This document shows positions 48,095 through 59,949 of a stretch of DNA of 64,000 nt, piece after piece. This DNA comes from Acanthamoeba sp. SK_2022b (lineage: Eukaryota; Discosea; Longamoebia; Acanthamoebidae), in the NCBI GenBank assembly GCA_027943245.1, contig JANDJZ010000024.1, positions 124,001-188,000 of the forward strand. The letters are read 5' to 3'. Both the position numbers and the translations under genes were made by a program. Each line of letters begins with the position of its first letter. Position 1 is the stretch's first letter. The notes below the pieces were generated by a model. The model did not search any database and was not told the DNA's origin. It saw only the letters and a list, made by a program, of their open reading frames with translations.

Positions 48095-48307
48095 GTGTCG
48101 GTCTACTCCTCTGGCTCACCGCTCCTCTTGGCTCCACCTTCTCTTTCTTGCTCTGCTCTCTCCTTCACCACCAACCCCCCAACAATAAACCACGACGTCT
48201 TATCGCCACCATCGCCTCAGCAGCTTCTGTGTAGTTTGATTGGTTGGTTTTGCCCTCCAACGGCGGCGGGCAGCTCTTGCCCGCAACACAGGCCCTGACC
48301 CGGTTCA

Positions 48308-49214
48308 TCACAGGCGACCGCTGAGCCACTTGAAGGCGTCGAGGTAGCCCGTGCCGTCCACGAGCGAGCAACGGAACACTCCAATGGGTCTCTCCTGCGT
48401 CGCCACCACGTGATGATGAGCCCCATGAAGATGAAGAAGATGATGAAGGCAGGGAACCAACCTCTTCAATGGGATCCTGCAGCGCGAGAGCGGAGATGAG
48501 CTGGTCGGTGTTGAGGGAGGCCTGGAGGTCGGATTTGTTGCCCAGCACGATGAGGCCCTTGAGGTCCTTCAGCGACGGCTCGGCCAGCAGGCCCGCCAGC
48601 TCCTGTGTTGGTGTCGTCGGCGATGAGAGAGATGGCCACCTCGACCAAGAGGACGAGGAGGCACACGGGGGGAGAAGCACCTCTCTGGCTTCGTTCAGAC
48701 GCTCCGTGTCAGACGAGTCGACCACGAAGACGATGGCATCGGCTTCGACAAAGTAGTCGCGCCACCACGCACGCACCTGCGGCGGAGGTGAGGCGATAGC
48801 GCACTAGACACCACAGCGCCAACAACAAGGAAGAGGCTCCTCCTGTACCTGTCGGTGCCCGCCCAGGTCCCACGCTCGAAACTTGACGCTACCGACGTCG
48901 ATCTCCTCCACGCTAGGGCGCTGCGTGGGAACAAACAGCCGCACCTCGCCGTGCTTCAGCTTGTGCCTGCAGGGCGTTGTCCTTGTAAGATGCAACCAGA
49001 GCAGCACTTAAGGAATGGGAGCATACATGAGGGTGGTCTTTCCAGCATTGTCAAGACCTGAAAAGCAACGATTCACAGCCCAAAATCATAGTCAGCATCA
49101 GAGGTTTGTCGCGGCGCGGTAGAACAACGCACCAAGGAGGAGGATGGTGGCCTCCTTCTTCCACAGGCCAAGAGAGGCGAGCAAATCCAACAACCAATCC
49201 CACAAGAAGGACAT
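48308..49214 (-). CDS. SAR1: SAR1 GTPase (COPII coat)
   Basis: Small GTPase that starts COPII vesicle budding at the ER. The N-terminus MSFLWDWLLDLLASLGLWKK is the amphipathic Sar1 helix and has no Gly2 myristoylation site. P-loop exons give ATILLLGLDNAGKTTL; switch I VPTQRPSVEEI (T replaced in the usual VPTLHPTSEE); switch II FRAWDLGGHRQ, where the family has DLGGH; NKSD in VLGNKSDLQASL for guanine binding; and the end RPIGVFRCSLVDGTGYLDAF. SAR1 normally has His79-like H in GGH, and it is present. Length about 190 residues. Four or five short introns. It converges on eIF3e with 213 bases between. Confidence 0.93.
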
Positions 49215-49896
49215 GACACACTGAAAATACAAGATTAAAAAAATAAATAAAAATACCAGTCGTTTCCTGTTTCGTGTCGTCACAGCAAAACGGCACAACA
49301 AGATGTTTGCACGGGGGATAGGACTGGGCAGTGTTAGCAACATCCACCAGCACAGACTGTCAAAGAAGAGAATGTCAAAGCGTAGTGTCAGCTCTGGCCA
49401 CATAACATGGTATTTGGGATGTGATGAGAAACTTGACAACTCACCATGGATAGGGTGAGGACACCTGGAACTTGCATGAGCCACCCTGCAGGTAGGGCAC
49501 TTCACCAAGCCACACTCCACCTTCCAGTGCTGTCACACACCCTCAATGACAACAGAGTTAACGCTGGTTTGCGGGACACTTGCTTGCCAAATCATTGTGG
49601 CTACATGTGCTGTGTTAATGCACCTCCTTCACATGCTCTCATGTCTTCATCTTGATTGCATTTATGGTGGCAAGGTGTCCTAGTTGTGCCATCATTTTGG
49701 ATTCCATACACAGTCGTGAAAACAAAGTAGTCCCAGTTGCCCGCTTCATACAGTGCCTACGGATGGTGAGCCTTGCATCCCTGCATGTGACAAGTGCTTC
49801 GAAGTTATAAGGAAGATTTAGCAGTGCACTTTCTTTCACCCCCATCCAGACAAATGCTTTTGTGTTTGCATCCCCGCTTTCACGTTGTGCGCGGCT
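49215..49896. other. Gene-free CpG-poor interval between SAR1 and DDX1
   Basis: Past the SAR1 promoter side (to about 49390) the stretch 49441-49860 has about six CpGs in 420 bases and resembles the gaps near 3.0-3.7 kb and 29.8-30.8 kb in texture (frequent TG/CA, no coding periodicity). Open frames here are short and unmatched. Confidence 0.6.
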
Positions 49897-52800
49897 TCAG
49901 GAGGAGAAGCCACAGCGGAGCCCCCAGTACTGCTTCTGCGCAGCGCCCTCGAGCTGGGCCAGCTGCTTGACGAGCGGCGAAAGCTGTTGCAGGTGGATGA
50001 GCGTGTCGTAGCCGTCTGCCTGGTCCTTCTTCTGGCCGTAGACCACTCCGCCCTCGCCCGCGGCACCAGGCAGCTGCATGTTGCTGTCCAACTGCACGAC
50101 GATCAACGAGAGGAGGGACCATCATCACGATCAATCTCATTTGATGATGATGACGATGTGACAAGCCAATCGAGCACGGAGAGCGCACCTCGGGGATGGG
50201 CTCGCCTCCGAGTCGCTTCTGGATGGCGGCGATGTAGGCCGGCTCGTCGAACCACAGGCCACAGCCGCCGTCGTCCACCAACCGCACGTCCTGGCAGCCT
50301 GACCCACGGCTCTTGCACTGGTGGAACCACACCTGCATTTTGCGTTGTGCGTCGACAAACAGGCAAGAGGCCGGCATTCGTGGGTGAGCTGTGTGCATAG
50401 ATGTCGTGCGTGTGTCCTCTCCCCTCCTCCCTCCTCTCCCTCTCGCCGCACCTTCTCCTTGCGTGGCGCCACTATGGAAATGGCAAGGCCCAGGCGGTCA
50501 GCACGACCCACGCGGCCCACGCGATGGATGTAGTCCTCGGACTTGTCCGGCAGCGTCACATCTGCCCAACGCATTCATTTAGGAAACGTCGAGCGTAATA
50601 GCAGAAAGAGAGAGAGAGAGAGAAGCGTACTGATAACGTAGGGCAGCTCTTTGATGTCTATGCCGCGTGCGGCGACGTCGGTGCAGATGAGGAACCGAAT
50701 CTCTCCGTTCTTGAAGGCCTCCAATGCCGCGCTTCTCTCTCGCATCGAACGGCCCGAGTGCAGCGACGCGCACGAGTAGGCGTGCTCAATCAACGCTGTC
50801 ACGGTCATCGTCGTCATCAGCATCATTGGGGCCAAGTACACAAACCACACAGGGCCATCTGCGCGATGTACCTTTCTTGCCCTTCTCCTTGCCGCCAAGG
50901 TCGTTGAAGTAGGCCTCGAGATTGTCGGCGTCCACGCGTGTTCGCACAAAGATGAGTGCCTGGTCCATCTTGTGGGCGTCGATCACCTTGGCCACCAGAA
51001 TGGGCTGCCGCGACACAGGATTGTGAGCTGCGCGCCGCACCATTCGCAAGGTTGCATCAGCGTCGTGTGAACCTTGAGCAACTTGATGGCCTGCGAGTAC
51101 TGGAGCTCGTCGGTGGCGATGCCCTTTGTCGTCGGAAGTGAATCTGTGGGCAGCACAATGATATTTTCACAATAAATAAACCAAAATGAGTCATAGAGCG
51201 ACCAATTGGGCTGCCACTAACCTTTAGCGTGGATGCCATCGGTCTTGGGTCGCTTGGGCGGGCGAAGCCACGAGTGGTCCTTCTCCGGGTCAGCCCATAC
51301 GATGGCGTGATGCACAGTCTGTGGTATTGGGGGGGGGGGAGATATCAGCACCAGGAGCTGGCGGAGCTGCTGTGGCGTGCTTGTCGTTGGGGCGTGCAGT
51401 GGAGCACGGAGGAGGGGGAGAGGGGCACCTCGGGCACGCTCTCCTTGCCCTTCAGGTCCACCCACGTGGGAAACCTGCAGATCTTCTGCGACATGTCGGT
51501 GATCTCGGGCGAGTGGAGCGTCGCCGAGAACATGAGGACCTGCAGCCGGTGAACGGTCTTGGGCAGCTTCGAGTAGAGGTCGCGGATGGCCGCGGCGTCG
51601 TCGGCCTCGGAGACCAGGCGGTCGGCTTCATCCAGCACGAAGAAGCGGACGTCGGACAGGTCCACCTTGCCCGACTTGATGAGGTCTACACGCCGCAACC
51701 CAAGCGCGATGTGGTCAAGTTAGGGAGAGAGGTGACCCGTGGGGGCTCGCATGCGTGGCGGGATAGGGCGACACGTGCCCATGAGCTTGCCCGGGGTAGC
51801 GGTTATAATGTCGACACCGCGCTTGAGGGCATCCAAGGCCGGCGGCACGGGCATCCCGCCGACGAGCAGGAGGATCTCGAGGCTGGGCGACGACAGGTGC
51901 TTCTTGAACAGGCCCAGCTGTTCGTGGGTCTGCTGCGCCAGCTCGCGCGTTGGCTCGATGATGATCGCCAGTGGGCCACGTCTGCGTTGCGACGCGTGAA
52001 CGTTCAGATCGCTGCGCTGGATGCAACAGATCGCGAGCTGGATGGATGGATGGATGGAGTGTGCGGGCGTACCCCTTGCGGCCGACCGATCCGGCAGCGC
52101 CGAGCGTGGTCTCGGCAATGGGCGCCTCGGAGATGGGCTTGTACTCTCCCGGGTCGTACCTGAACGGCGTGTGACCAAAGTTGAACTCCATCTCCGCGTT
52201 CTTTAGAACGACCGCTGCATGGGTGGGAGAGAACGGGCCGACGGTCAGTTGCGTACGACAACCATCACCAAGTTGTTCGATTTCGGAACAAGAATAGATA
52301 TATCGAGGTCTATGGTTTTTGGGTACCGGGGTAGAAGGCGAAGCCTCGAGGCGGGATGTCGAAAGCCTTGCCCAGCGACTTGCCGTTCTTCGCAAAGTGG
52401 ACGGTGCCCTCGTCGCAGTCGATGAAGCACCCGATGACGTCGTTCTTGCCGTAGGGCTCGCCGTACGTGTCGAACTGCTTCTTGTTGGACTTCTTGCCTG
52501 CAACCATCGCCTCAGCACCACACCACAACATGGCATGCCACACAGCAATAATAGGGCGCGTACCCGTGCCGCCGAATCCGTAGCCGTGAGCGTCGGTGCC
52601 GAGGTCCAACGCAGCGGCCCTGGTGGACCAACCCACGCGACACAGGCCCTCGTCGGTCACCTTGGCCTCGTAGTAGTACTTGCCTGCGTTACGTGGGCGC
52701 ACCATTGGTGAGCCAACGCCTGTGCACTGCAATGGGGAAGGGATTCCATTCCATTCCATGGAGAGGGAGGGGAGCCGAGGATTTACCTGTGGTGACGCCG

Positions 52801-53401
52801 ACTGTGGCGCGACAGCCGCCCCACTGAAACTCGTCGCGGGACTGGCACACGAGGCCGCGCGGGTCGACCGCCACCCGCGTGTCCCTGTCGTCGGGGCTCA
52901 GGCCGATCTTGGCGCCCACTGCAGCTGCGGTGCCAGCGGTTGGTTCTGCTAGCTTAACATGCAAGGCATGGGAGGCCCCACGTACCGGTGTCCGAGGCCG
53001 AGGACGAGGACGAAGCCTGTCGAGGCATGGCCGCATCTCGCAGCACCTCGTGCACGATCTGCAATACGGGCAGACCGAACGCCTTTACAGCGCGACACGA
53101 ACAGCAACCCCCGCGCGGTCAGACAAAAAGCGTGCACTGTGGTATGCACAAAAATGTACGCACCCCCGTCTTGCCAGCACCGGTCTCGGCAGCCTATACC
53201 GTAGAGAGATTGAAGTGGTTAAGATTATTCGTATATTTGCCAAACAACAGAGGAAGGTGTGGGTACGGCCATGACGTCGCCGCCACCAAGGATGAGCGGG
53301 ATGGCCTCAGCTTGGATGTCTGTGGGGAGTGTCCACCCTAGCTCCTCCACCGCCTTTATAAGTTCAGGCATCACACCAAACTCTTCAAACGCTGCCGCCA
53401 T
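49897..53401 (-). CDS. DDX1: ATP-dependent RNA helicase DDX1 (DEAD box with SPRY insert)
   Basis: RNA helicase acting in tRNA ligation and RNA transport complexes in animals. It starts [20 protein letters not shown], with [20 protein letters not shown] and motif [11 protein letters not shown]. Between motifs I and Ia comes a SPRY domain ([61 protein letters not shown]), the mark of DDX1. Then [49 protein letters not shown] in [16 protein letters not shown], the SAT motif in [20 protein letters not shown]-equivalent region, [35 protein letters not shown] and [20 protein letters not shown]. The C-terminus has [19 protein letters not shown] and [22 protein letters not shown]. Every helicase motif is intact. 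More than ten short introns. Confidence 0.95.
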
Positions 53402-53560
53402 CTTCTTGCACACAGAGCGAGGGCCTACTCTTTTCCCTGCTGTCCTCTTTCTGCGCGCCTCTGAAAAAAGAAAATAAAAAAGCAAGAATGGGGAAAATTG
53501 TGGAAATGGAAATGGAAAAGACAAGAAAGAACAAAGGAACAGGTAGTGGCGTGAGGCCAT

Positions 53561-54807
53561 CTACTTGGCCTTGGTCTGCCTCTCGACGCTGTAGAGGGCC
53601 TTGAGGTAGTTGGCCACGTAGGCCATGAGCGCGGAGAAGAGGCCGGAAGCGATAACGAGGTACCAGGATCCCACGTGGAGCTGCAGCTGGAGGAAGCTGC
53701 GTGCAGCAAAAGAAAGAGACGAAGGGGCCGTGAGCTTCGGGAAGCTGGTGGGGCATGGTCACAAAGACGCGAGGCCAATGCCTTTGTTCCAAGAGGGGAG
53801 AGTGGTGGCCAGTGGCAAGAAAGAAGAAGGCCGCAGACATGACCGTACCTCACAATGATCGGGAAGGTGAAATAAAGGATGATGGCGTAGGCCGACAGCT
53901 TGATGCTGGAAAGAGCGGTGTGCTCCTTCCTCGAGTGAGTGTACAGCCAGACCAGCGTGGCGAGGGCAATCAATCGCAACTGTACGCACGCGCAGTGACG
54001 TGTTGGCAACCCAACGTTGCGTGAGATCGGGTGGAGACCGAGGAAGAGCTGCTGTGGGATGCCGCACCAAGCTGAAGTTGGCCTCAATGCTCATCTGAAT
54101 GTACTCCCAGCTGAACTCGAGCTGGCGGGCACCGATCCACAGAGGAGCCAAGCGCATCAGGATGGACTCGGCCACCGCCCAGCCTGTACACGATGGTAAA
54201 GTTCGCAACGCGCGCGCGCAACGACAGCAGTCAGCCTCGCCGGACTACGAGGGCTCAGCAGCGGAGCGAGAGCAGTGGGGGTGCAGCCCGCCGCGTACCG
54301 AGGCCGACGCTCAGTACTCGCGCGTCGCCGCCCACCGTCTTCTGGTTGAGAGCAAAGTAGATTCCCACCACGTCGCCGGCGTTGACGAGCGCCTTGAGCA
54401 CCTCCTGCATGGTGGTGGAGTGAGCCGCAAAGAGCAACTCCCGGGCCTAGATGGGAGGAGAGCATACATGAAGGATCTCGAACTGACCCTCTTCAGACGC
54501 GGGCACCAACGTAGCGAACAAGAGCAACTAGGGAGCACAGAGTAGTTTATAAGCAGACGAATTAGGCACTGCAATGCGTGGTCGAGCGAACCTTGATTGC
54601 TTGCGTTGCTACATAAATTAGGGCAGCGTAGGCCACTGGCACGAATGTGTTGTACTCCGACCTTAAAGAAGGAGCGATTAACGAAAATCTTGTGAACTCA
54701 CGCTCCGATTTCGTGTTTGCGCTAACGTACAACTTGCCGGCCTTGTAGAAGATGAATGAAGGCCCGAACGCCAGAAGGGCACAGTTGGCAAAGTGCAGGA
54801 ACGTCAT
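53561..54807 (-). CDS. TMEM147: TMEM147-like ER membrane protein
   Basis: Seven-span ER protein; in animals TMEM147 with Nicalin and NOMO forms the BOS part of the multipass translocon. The start MTFLHFANCALLAFGPSFIF at 54807 matches the family's MTLFHFGNCFALAYFPYFI, followed by YNTFVPVAYAALIYVATQAI, LKALVNAGDVVGIYFALNQK, VLSVGLGWAVAESILMRLAP, LWIGARQLEFSWEYIQMSIE, NFSL, ALATLVWLYTHSR, IKLSAYAIILYFTFPIIV and LQLHVGSWYLVIASGLFSAL. The run 'LGWA.AE....R..PLW.GAR..EF.W.YIQMSI..N.SL' is nearly invariant in this family. It ends ERQTKAK. Short introns throughout. It shares a 122-base divergent promoter with CWF19L2. Confidence 0.92.
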
Positions 54808-54929
54808 TGCTTCGCTTCTTCCGGATCCAACAAGCGCTCTCTTGCCTTTTCTCCAATCTTTTTTCCAAACCTTTCCCGTTTAAAACAAAGAGATCGACCA
54901 ACGATTGAGCGCGTGAGGAAGCAGTAGAG

Positions 54930-57481
54930 ATGGGCAAGGACCGCAAGAAGGACAAAAAGGACAAGAAATCGAAGAAGGACAAGAAGGAGCGCAAGCACGA
55001 CAAGAAGGAGCGCAAACACAAGAAAGATAAGCACAACACGAAGGAAGAGGAAGAAGAGGATGAGTGGGTGGTACGTACGCCGCCTGGTGTTGTCGCTCCA
55101 CCGCCTGCAGCAACCGAAGAGGATCAATCCGACGATTTTCTGCTGCGCACTCCCCCGCGAACCTCAAATGACGAAGCCACTTCAACACTCCAAGATGACG
55201 ACGCTCTGTCGGCCCTGCCCGTGCACCAGGCCCCTAGCCAGCGTGACGATGCCGGCTTGAGCTGGATGCTTCACCCTCCGCCTCGCGCCGCCCCCCGTCC
55301 TCCGGCCGAGCGTCCAGCCTCCCCGCCTCCCGACCTCCCCACCAAGGTGTGCTCCCCTCTCCCCCAACTCCAGCAACGTTGTCCACGGCACTGCGTGGAC
55401 GTACGCAGGCGAGCCGTGAGCTCATACGCTTGTGGCCGCGCAGCCCAAGCCGCGAGAGCTCAATCCGTATCTGGCCGATGGCGGGACAGGAGTGCCGCCG
55501 GACGAGGATAGGCGTGCGTTCCCAGCTGCCCTCCCCTTGACGCAGAGCTCGCGCGAGTGCGCATGTGGTGCTGCGCATGTGAGATATCTTTTTGTTATTT
55601 TTTAACGTTTTAAAAATGATTTTATTTTAATTTGGATGAGCAGGCGAGTCAGGGCGGGCCCGGCCGAGCTACATGGTGGGCGATGGCGGCAGCAGCTGGC
55701 GAGCCCGCGCCGAGCGAAGGGCCCGCGAGCGCATCCGAGAAGAGGGCACGACCCCGTCCGCTCCCGCTCCGGTACTGGCGTCCTCCATTGGCCCAAGAGA
55801 GACAGAGAGAGAGAGAGAGAGAGAGGGAGGGAGCCCCATTGGCTGACCCCGCAGCTCTGTCCGCGCCAGACGGTGTCGCACGAGGCGGCCAGCAGGCGAG
55901 ACCCGTACGGAAGCCGGAGCGACGGCGGCCGCGGGGCGTCATCCGGGCGCGGCGGGGGATGGCGAAAGCGCAACGACGACGACGACGACCACAGCAACGC
56001 GCGCGACGACCGCGGCCGTGGCAGGGAGGACGACCGCCACCGTCGTCACGACAACGACCGCGGCGATGACGACGACCGCGACGACGACGGAGGCCACGTC
56101 TTCCGCGCTCGCAACCGGGAACCGCCGCCTCGCGAGGAAGAGCGAGCGCCTCGTTCTGCCCTCTCCGGTGAGCCTCTCCCTCTCGTGCCCATGCCCATGC
56201 TTCGGGGCCACCACACGCGTCATGCTGACGTGTCATCGTGTCATCGTGCCGTGGTGGGTGAGGCGGTCGAGTAGAGGACCGGATGGACGAGGTCCGAGCG
56301 ATGCCGCCGCCCTCGGCGGCGCCGGTGGTCGCCGCAGCGCCTGCGCAGCCGAGGGTCACGGAGGAGGAGGCCAACAAGATCCAGGCTCAGCTGCTCAAGG
56401 CCGAGATGATGGGCGACGAGGACCGAATCCGCGAGCTCAAGGGCAAGCTCGCGCAGCTGCGCGAAGCGCAGAAGGTGGTCGTGCTGTCGGGCCTGGGTAA
56501 CTCACCACCCCTCTGCGCCGTGTCCCTCTCCCCTCCCCACGCGCGCACACATGTCAAGACTCTTTGACTGGCCTGACACGTCACGATCGACGCCTCGCGA
56601 TCGCAGATCAGCATGGCCGGCCGGTCAACCTGCCGGTCTCGGCCAACCTCGACGAGGCGCGGCGCATGATGGCCGCCGAACGGGAGCTGGACTCGCGGTC
56701 GTCCAACCTCGACTGGGCCCGTTCTCTCGCGCGCCACCAAGCCTACAGTGTACTCTCCCCGCTTTTTCGCTAATCCCTCTGCAATTTATTCATACATTTA
56801 ATTTCAAATATTTAAAATTTAAATTTTGAATTTATGCATATTAAACATTTGTGTAATTAGGACGAAGACTTTGGCGAAGTCCACTTCAACGAAGAGGGCC
56901 GGAGCAAGAAGCGGCGACGCACGGGAGCGCCGGAGCGATCGGAGGAGGACATGCGCCGCGCTCGCGCGATCGCCGGTGCGCGCTCCCCCCTTTTGCTCCC
57001 CCCTTCATGGATGGGGAAGGGGGTGGTGCTCGACTCTGACGGCGTGGCCGTGGGGGGCGCTGCTGGGTCGGCAGGCGAAACGCAGGACCAGCGAATGCGC
57101 GAGAACTGCACGTTCTGTCTGGACGAGGGCAAACGGGTGGGCAAGCACCTGCTCATCTCCGTCGGCGAGAAGGCCTACCTGTGCCTGCCCCACCGCGGCG
57201 CCCTGGTGCCCGAGCACTGCCTCATCGTGCCGCACGCCGTGCGTCTCTCCCTCTCCCCTTCCCCCTCCCGCTCCTCCGCATGACTCACGCGATGCCCCGT
57301 GTCATCCGCCGCCGCACAGCATGTGGGGGCCAGCACGGCGTTGGAGACGGACGTGTATCAGGAGGTGGTGGAGTTCCAGCGTGCCCTCGTGCGCATGTTC
57401 GAACAGCAGGGCAAGGCCGTCGTCTTCTTCGAGACCGCCGCCATCGGCAAGAGGGTACCCCCCCAAACACCTACCGTGATG

Positions 57482-57555
<74 letters not shown>

Positions 57556-58209
57556 GTCAATCATCATCCCAGGCCAAGCACCTGGTGATCCACTGCGTTC
57601 CAATGCCCAAGCGGGACGCCGCAGTCGCCCCGGGCTACTTCAAGAAGACGCTCTCCGATACCGGCAGCGAGTGGGGCCAGCATCGCAAGGTCACCCGAGC
57701 CTCTCACCTCCCCTTAAAGGTAGAGCTGTATTAACGCTATTCGTCTCTCCCACGCACGCCCTCTGTTCAACAAACAGATCATCGACACGACGGGCAGAGG
57801 CGTGCGACGGGCCATCCCCAAGGAGTTCCCCTACTTCCACGTCCAGTTCCCCGACGGCACGTCGTTTGGCCACGTCATCGAAGACGTCAAGGGATTCCCC
57901 AAGGACCTGGGCAAGGAGGTAGAGCGCTACGAGCCCCTCCCCCCTGCCCTCTCGTTTTCTCTCTACGCGCGCCGGCTAACGCGTTGGGGGGGGGGGCGAC
58001 ACTAGGTGATCGGGGGCATCCTGGAGCTGGAGCCCGAGTCGATCCGCGGCGCGCACGAGAGCTTCGAAGCGCAGCGCAGCCGGGCGCAGGCCTTCCAACG
58101 CGCCTGGCGGCCGTTGGACCCCACCCGAGCCCAACGACGCGAATCATCGGGAGCGTCCTCCCAGCCCACGCCATCCGCTGGCGGCGGTCAGCCATCGCGG
58201 GCCCTCTGA
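54930..58209 (+). CDS. CWF19L2: CWF19-like protein 2 (spliceosome-associated)
   Basis: Homologue of CWF19L2/Cwf19/Drn1, which works with the late spliceosome and intron lariat turnover. The N-terminal ~45 residues are a Lys/Asp/Glu repeat (MGKDRKKDKKDKKSKKDKKE), then Pro-rich disordered text, an Arg/Asp-rich stretch (about 55960-56110) and EEANKIQAQLLKAEMMGDED, RIRELKGKLAQLREA. NLDWARSLARHQAY and DEDFGEVHFNEEGRSKKRR precede the conserved CwfJ C-terminal part 1: RMRENCTFCLDEGKRVGKHL, SVGEKAYLCLPHRGALVPEH, CLIVPHAQHVGA; and part 2: FPYFHVQFPDGTSFGHVIED and VIGGILELEPESIRG. CxxC and the HIT-like H...H residues are present, though the HIT catalytic triad is usually incomplete in this family. Exon joins in the low-complexity middle are uncertain. 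Confidence 0.93.
57484..57553. repeat. (CT)n(CA)n microsatellite in CWF19L2 intron
   Basis: About ten CT units followed by about 25 CA units on the plus strand in an intron of CWF19L2. Confidence 0.96.
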
Positions 58210-58405
58210 AGAGGGGCTTCCCCTTCCGCCATGTTTGCCATTTGCAGCTTCGCCGCGAGGGCTGCGCGCAGCCTCGGCCAACAAAAGAGAGAATAGGAGG
58301 GAGCTCTCGCTCTCTTTCGTGAGGTGCGGTGCACGCCAGTCAGTTTAGACGACCACACAACGCGGCGCGGCTGTACACATTACAATCAGGCCGATCGCGC
58401 ACATC

Positions 58406-59866
58406 TTAGAGGCCCCAGGCCTCGAGCACCACGCAGTCAAAGTCGCAGCCGGAGGCCAGGCACTCATTGCCATACGTCTCGCACGGGTACGAGTTGCCGA
58501 AGTCAAAATCCTCGTCGAGCCACAGCCCCACATGCGATCTGTTGTTGTTGTTGTTGTTGTTGTTGTTGGCGGAGAGGGAGGGAGATGCAGATCGCAAGTG
58601 AGTCGACGTTTGTTGGACTCCACGTGGAACAGACCAACATGGGTGCGGTCGTTCGTTTGCATGAAGGAGGAGCAAGGGGGAAACGGCACCCTCCGCCAAC
58701 ACTCATCGAGTGAGGCGCGCCGCACATAAATAGTTGGTTTGCCCTTGTCCACGGGAACACCTGAAGCAAGACCGTCAGAAGGAGGAACAAAACAACAACA
58801 ATTTCTCAATAATAGTAATAATAAGAATAAGAATAAGAATAACAATAACAAACACCAAGAACAAAGCGGGAGCAGGTGTACCTTAAAGTAGGGCGACAGC
58901 GTGAAGAGGAAGCTCTCGCCGGTGCCCGAGTGCTTTCCAGAAGAGTCCCACATGCCCGTCACAAACGCTCCAAACACCTGTCGATCGACAATCGACGCAT
59001 GGTTCAAAAAATAAAATAAAATAAAAACTAATAATTATTATTTAGCTGGAAAACTGGGAGCTCCTTCGTACGTATTTCTTGCTGTCTTCAATTATGATGA
59101 CCGTGGGGCTGTGCGACTGTACGCGGCGGTAGAACCTGGGAGGGTACATGGCACACACACGCGTAAGGATGGCACACGCGCGTGCTAGGCAGGACGGAGG
59201 AGGGAGGGAGCGGAAGCGCACGTGTGGAGCGAGATGCCGTGCTCCATGGTGCTGTAGAGCAACTGCCAGTCCCGGAACTGGAAGCGCGGCGGAAGCTTCA
59301 CCACGAGCTATGATTATTATAATTAAATTATTAAAATTATAATTGTTGTGGCGAAAAAATGTTAGGGTCGGTCGAAGCGTAATCAAGGAGATCGATCTAT
59401 TGACGAAGAAGAAGCGTGCCTTTTGGAAGTCGCCTTGGCTGAGGAGGTTCGAGGTGTGGGTCATCTCGACATCGAACGAGCCGATCAGCATCTCGAAGCT
59501 CTGGTTCCTCACCATTGCCGGTGGGACATTCAACGGCTCACCTGCCGAGGAGGACTTGCGCGATCAGCTGATGGTGGTTGGGGGCCTTTGAGAGGGGGAG
59601 GGAGGGAGAGAGTCGGCCGTACGGGGAAGGGAGGCAAGCGGGGCAGGCATCCGGAATGAACCCACGAATGGCGTCACGGCCACCTACACTCCCCACCGCC
59701 TCCAATGTGAGGACCCCACGTCGCTGCCCATATACACCGCCATTGACTGCTTCACTGCGGGGGGGGGGAAGAGGGGAGCGGCGGTGATACCTGGCGCGCG
59801 TGGTCGTCCACCTTGGCTTGCCAATGCCCGGGCTCGCTCCGTTGGTTGCTCCTGGAGTAGCGTTGT

Positions 59867-59949
<83 letters not shown>

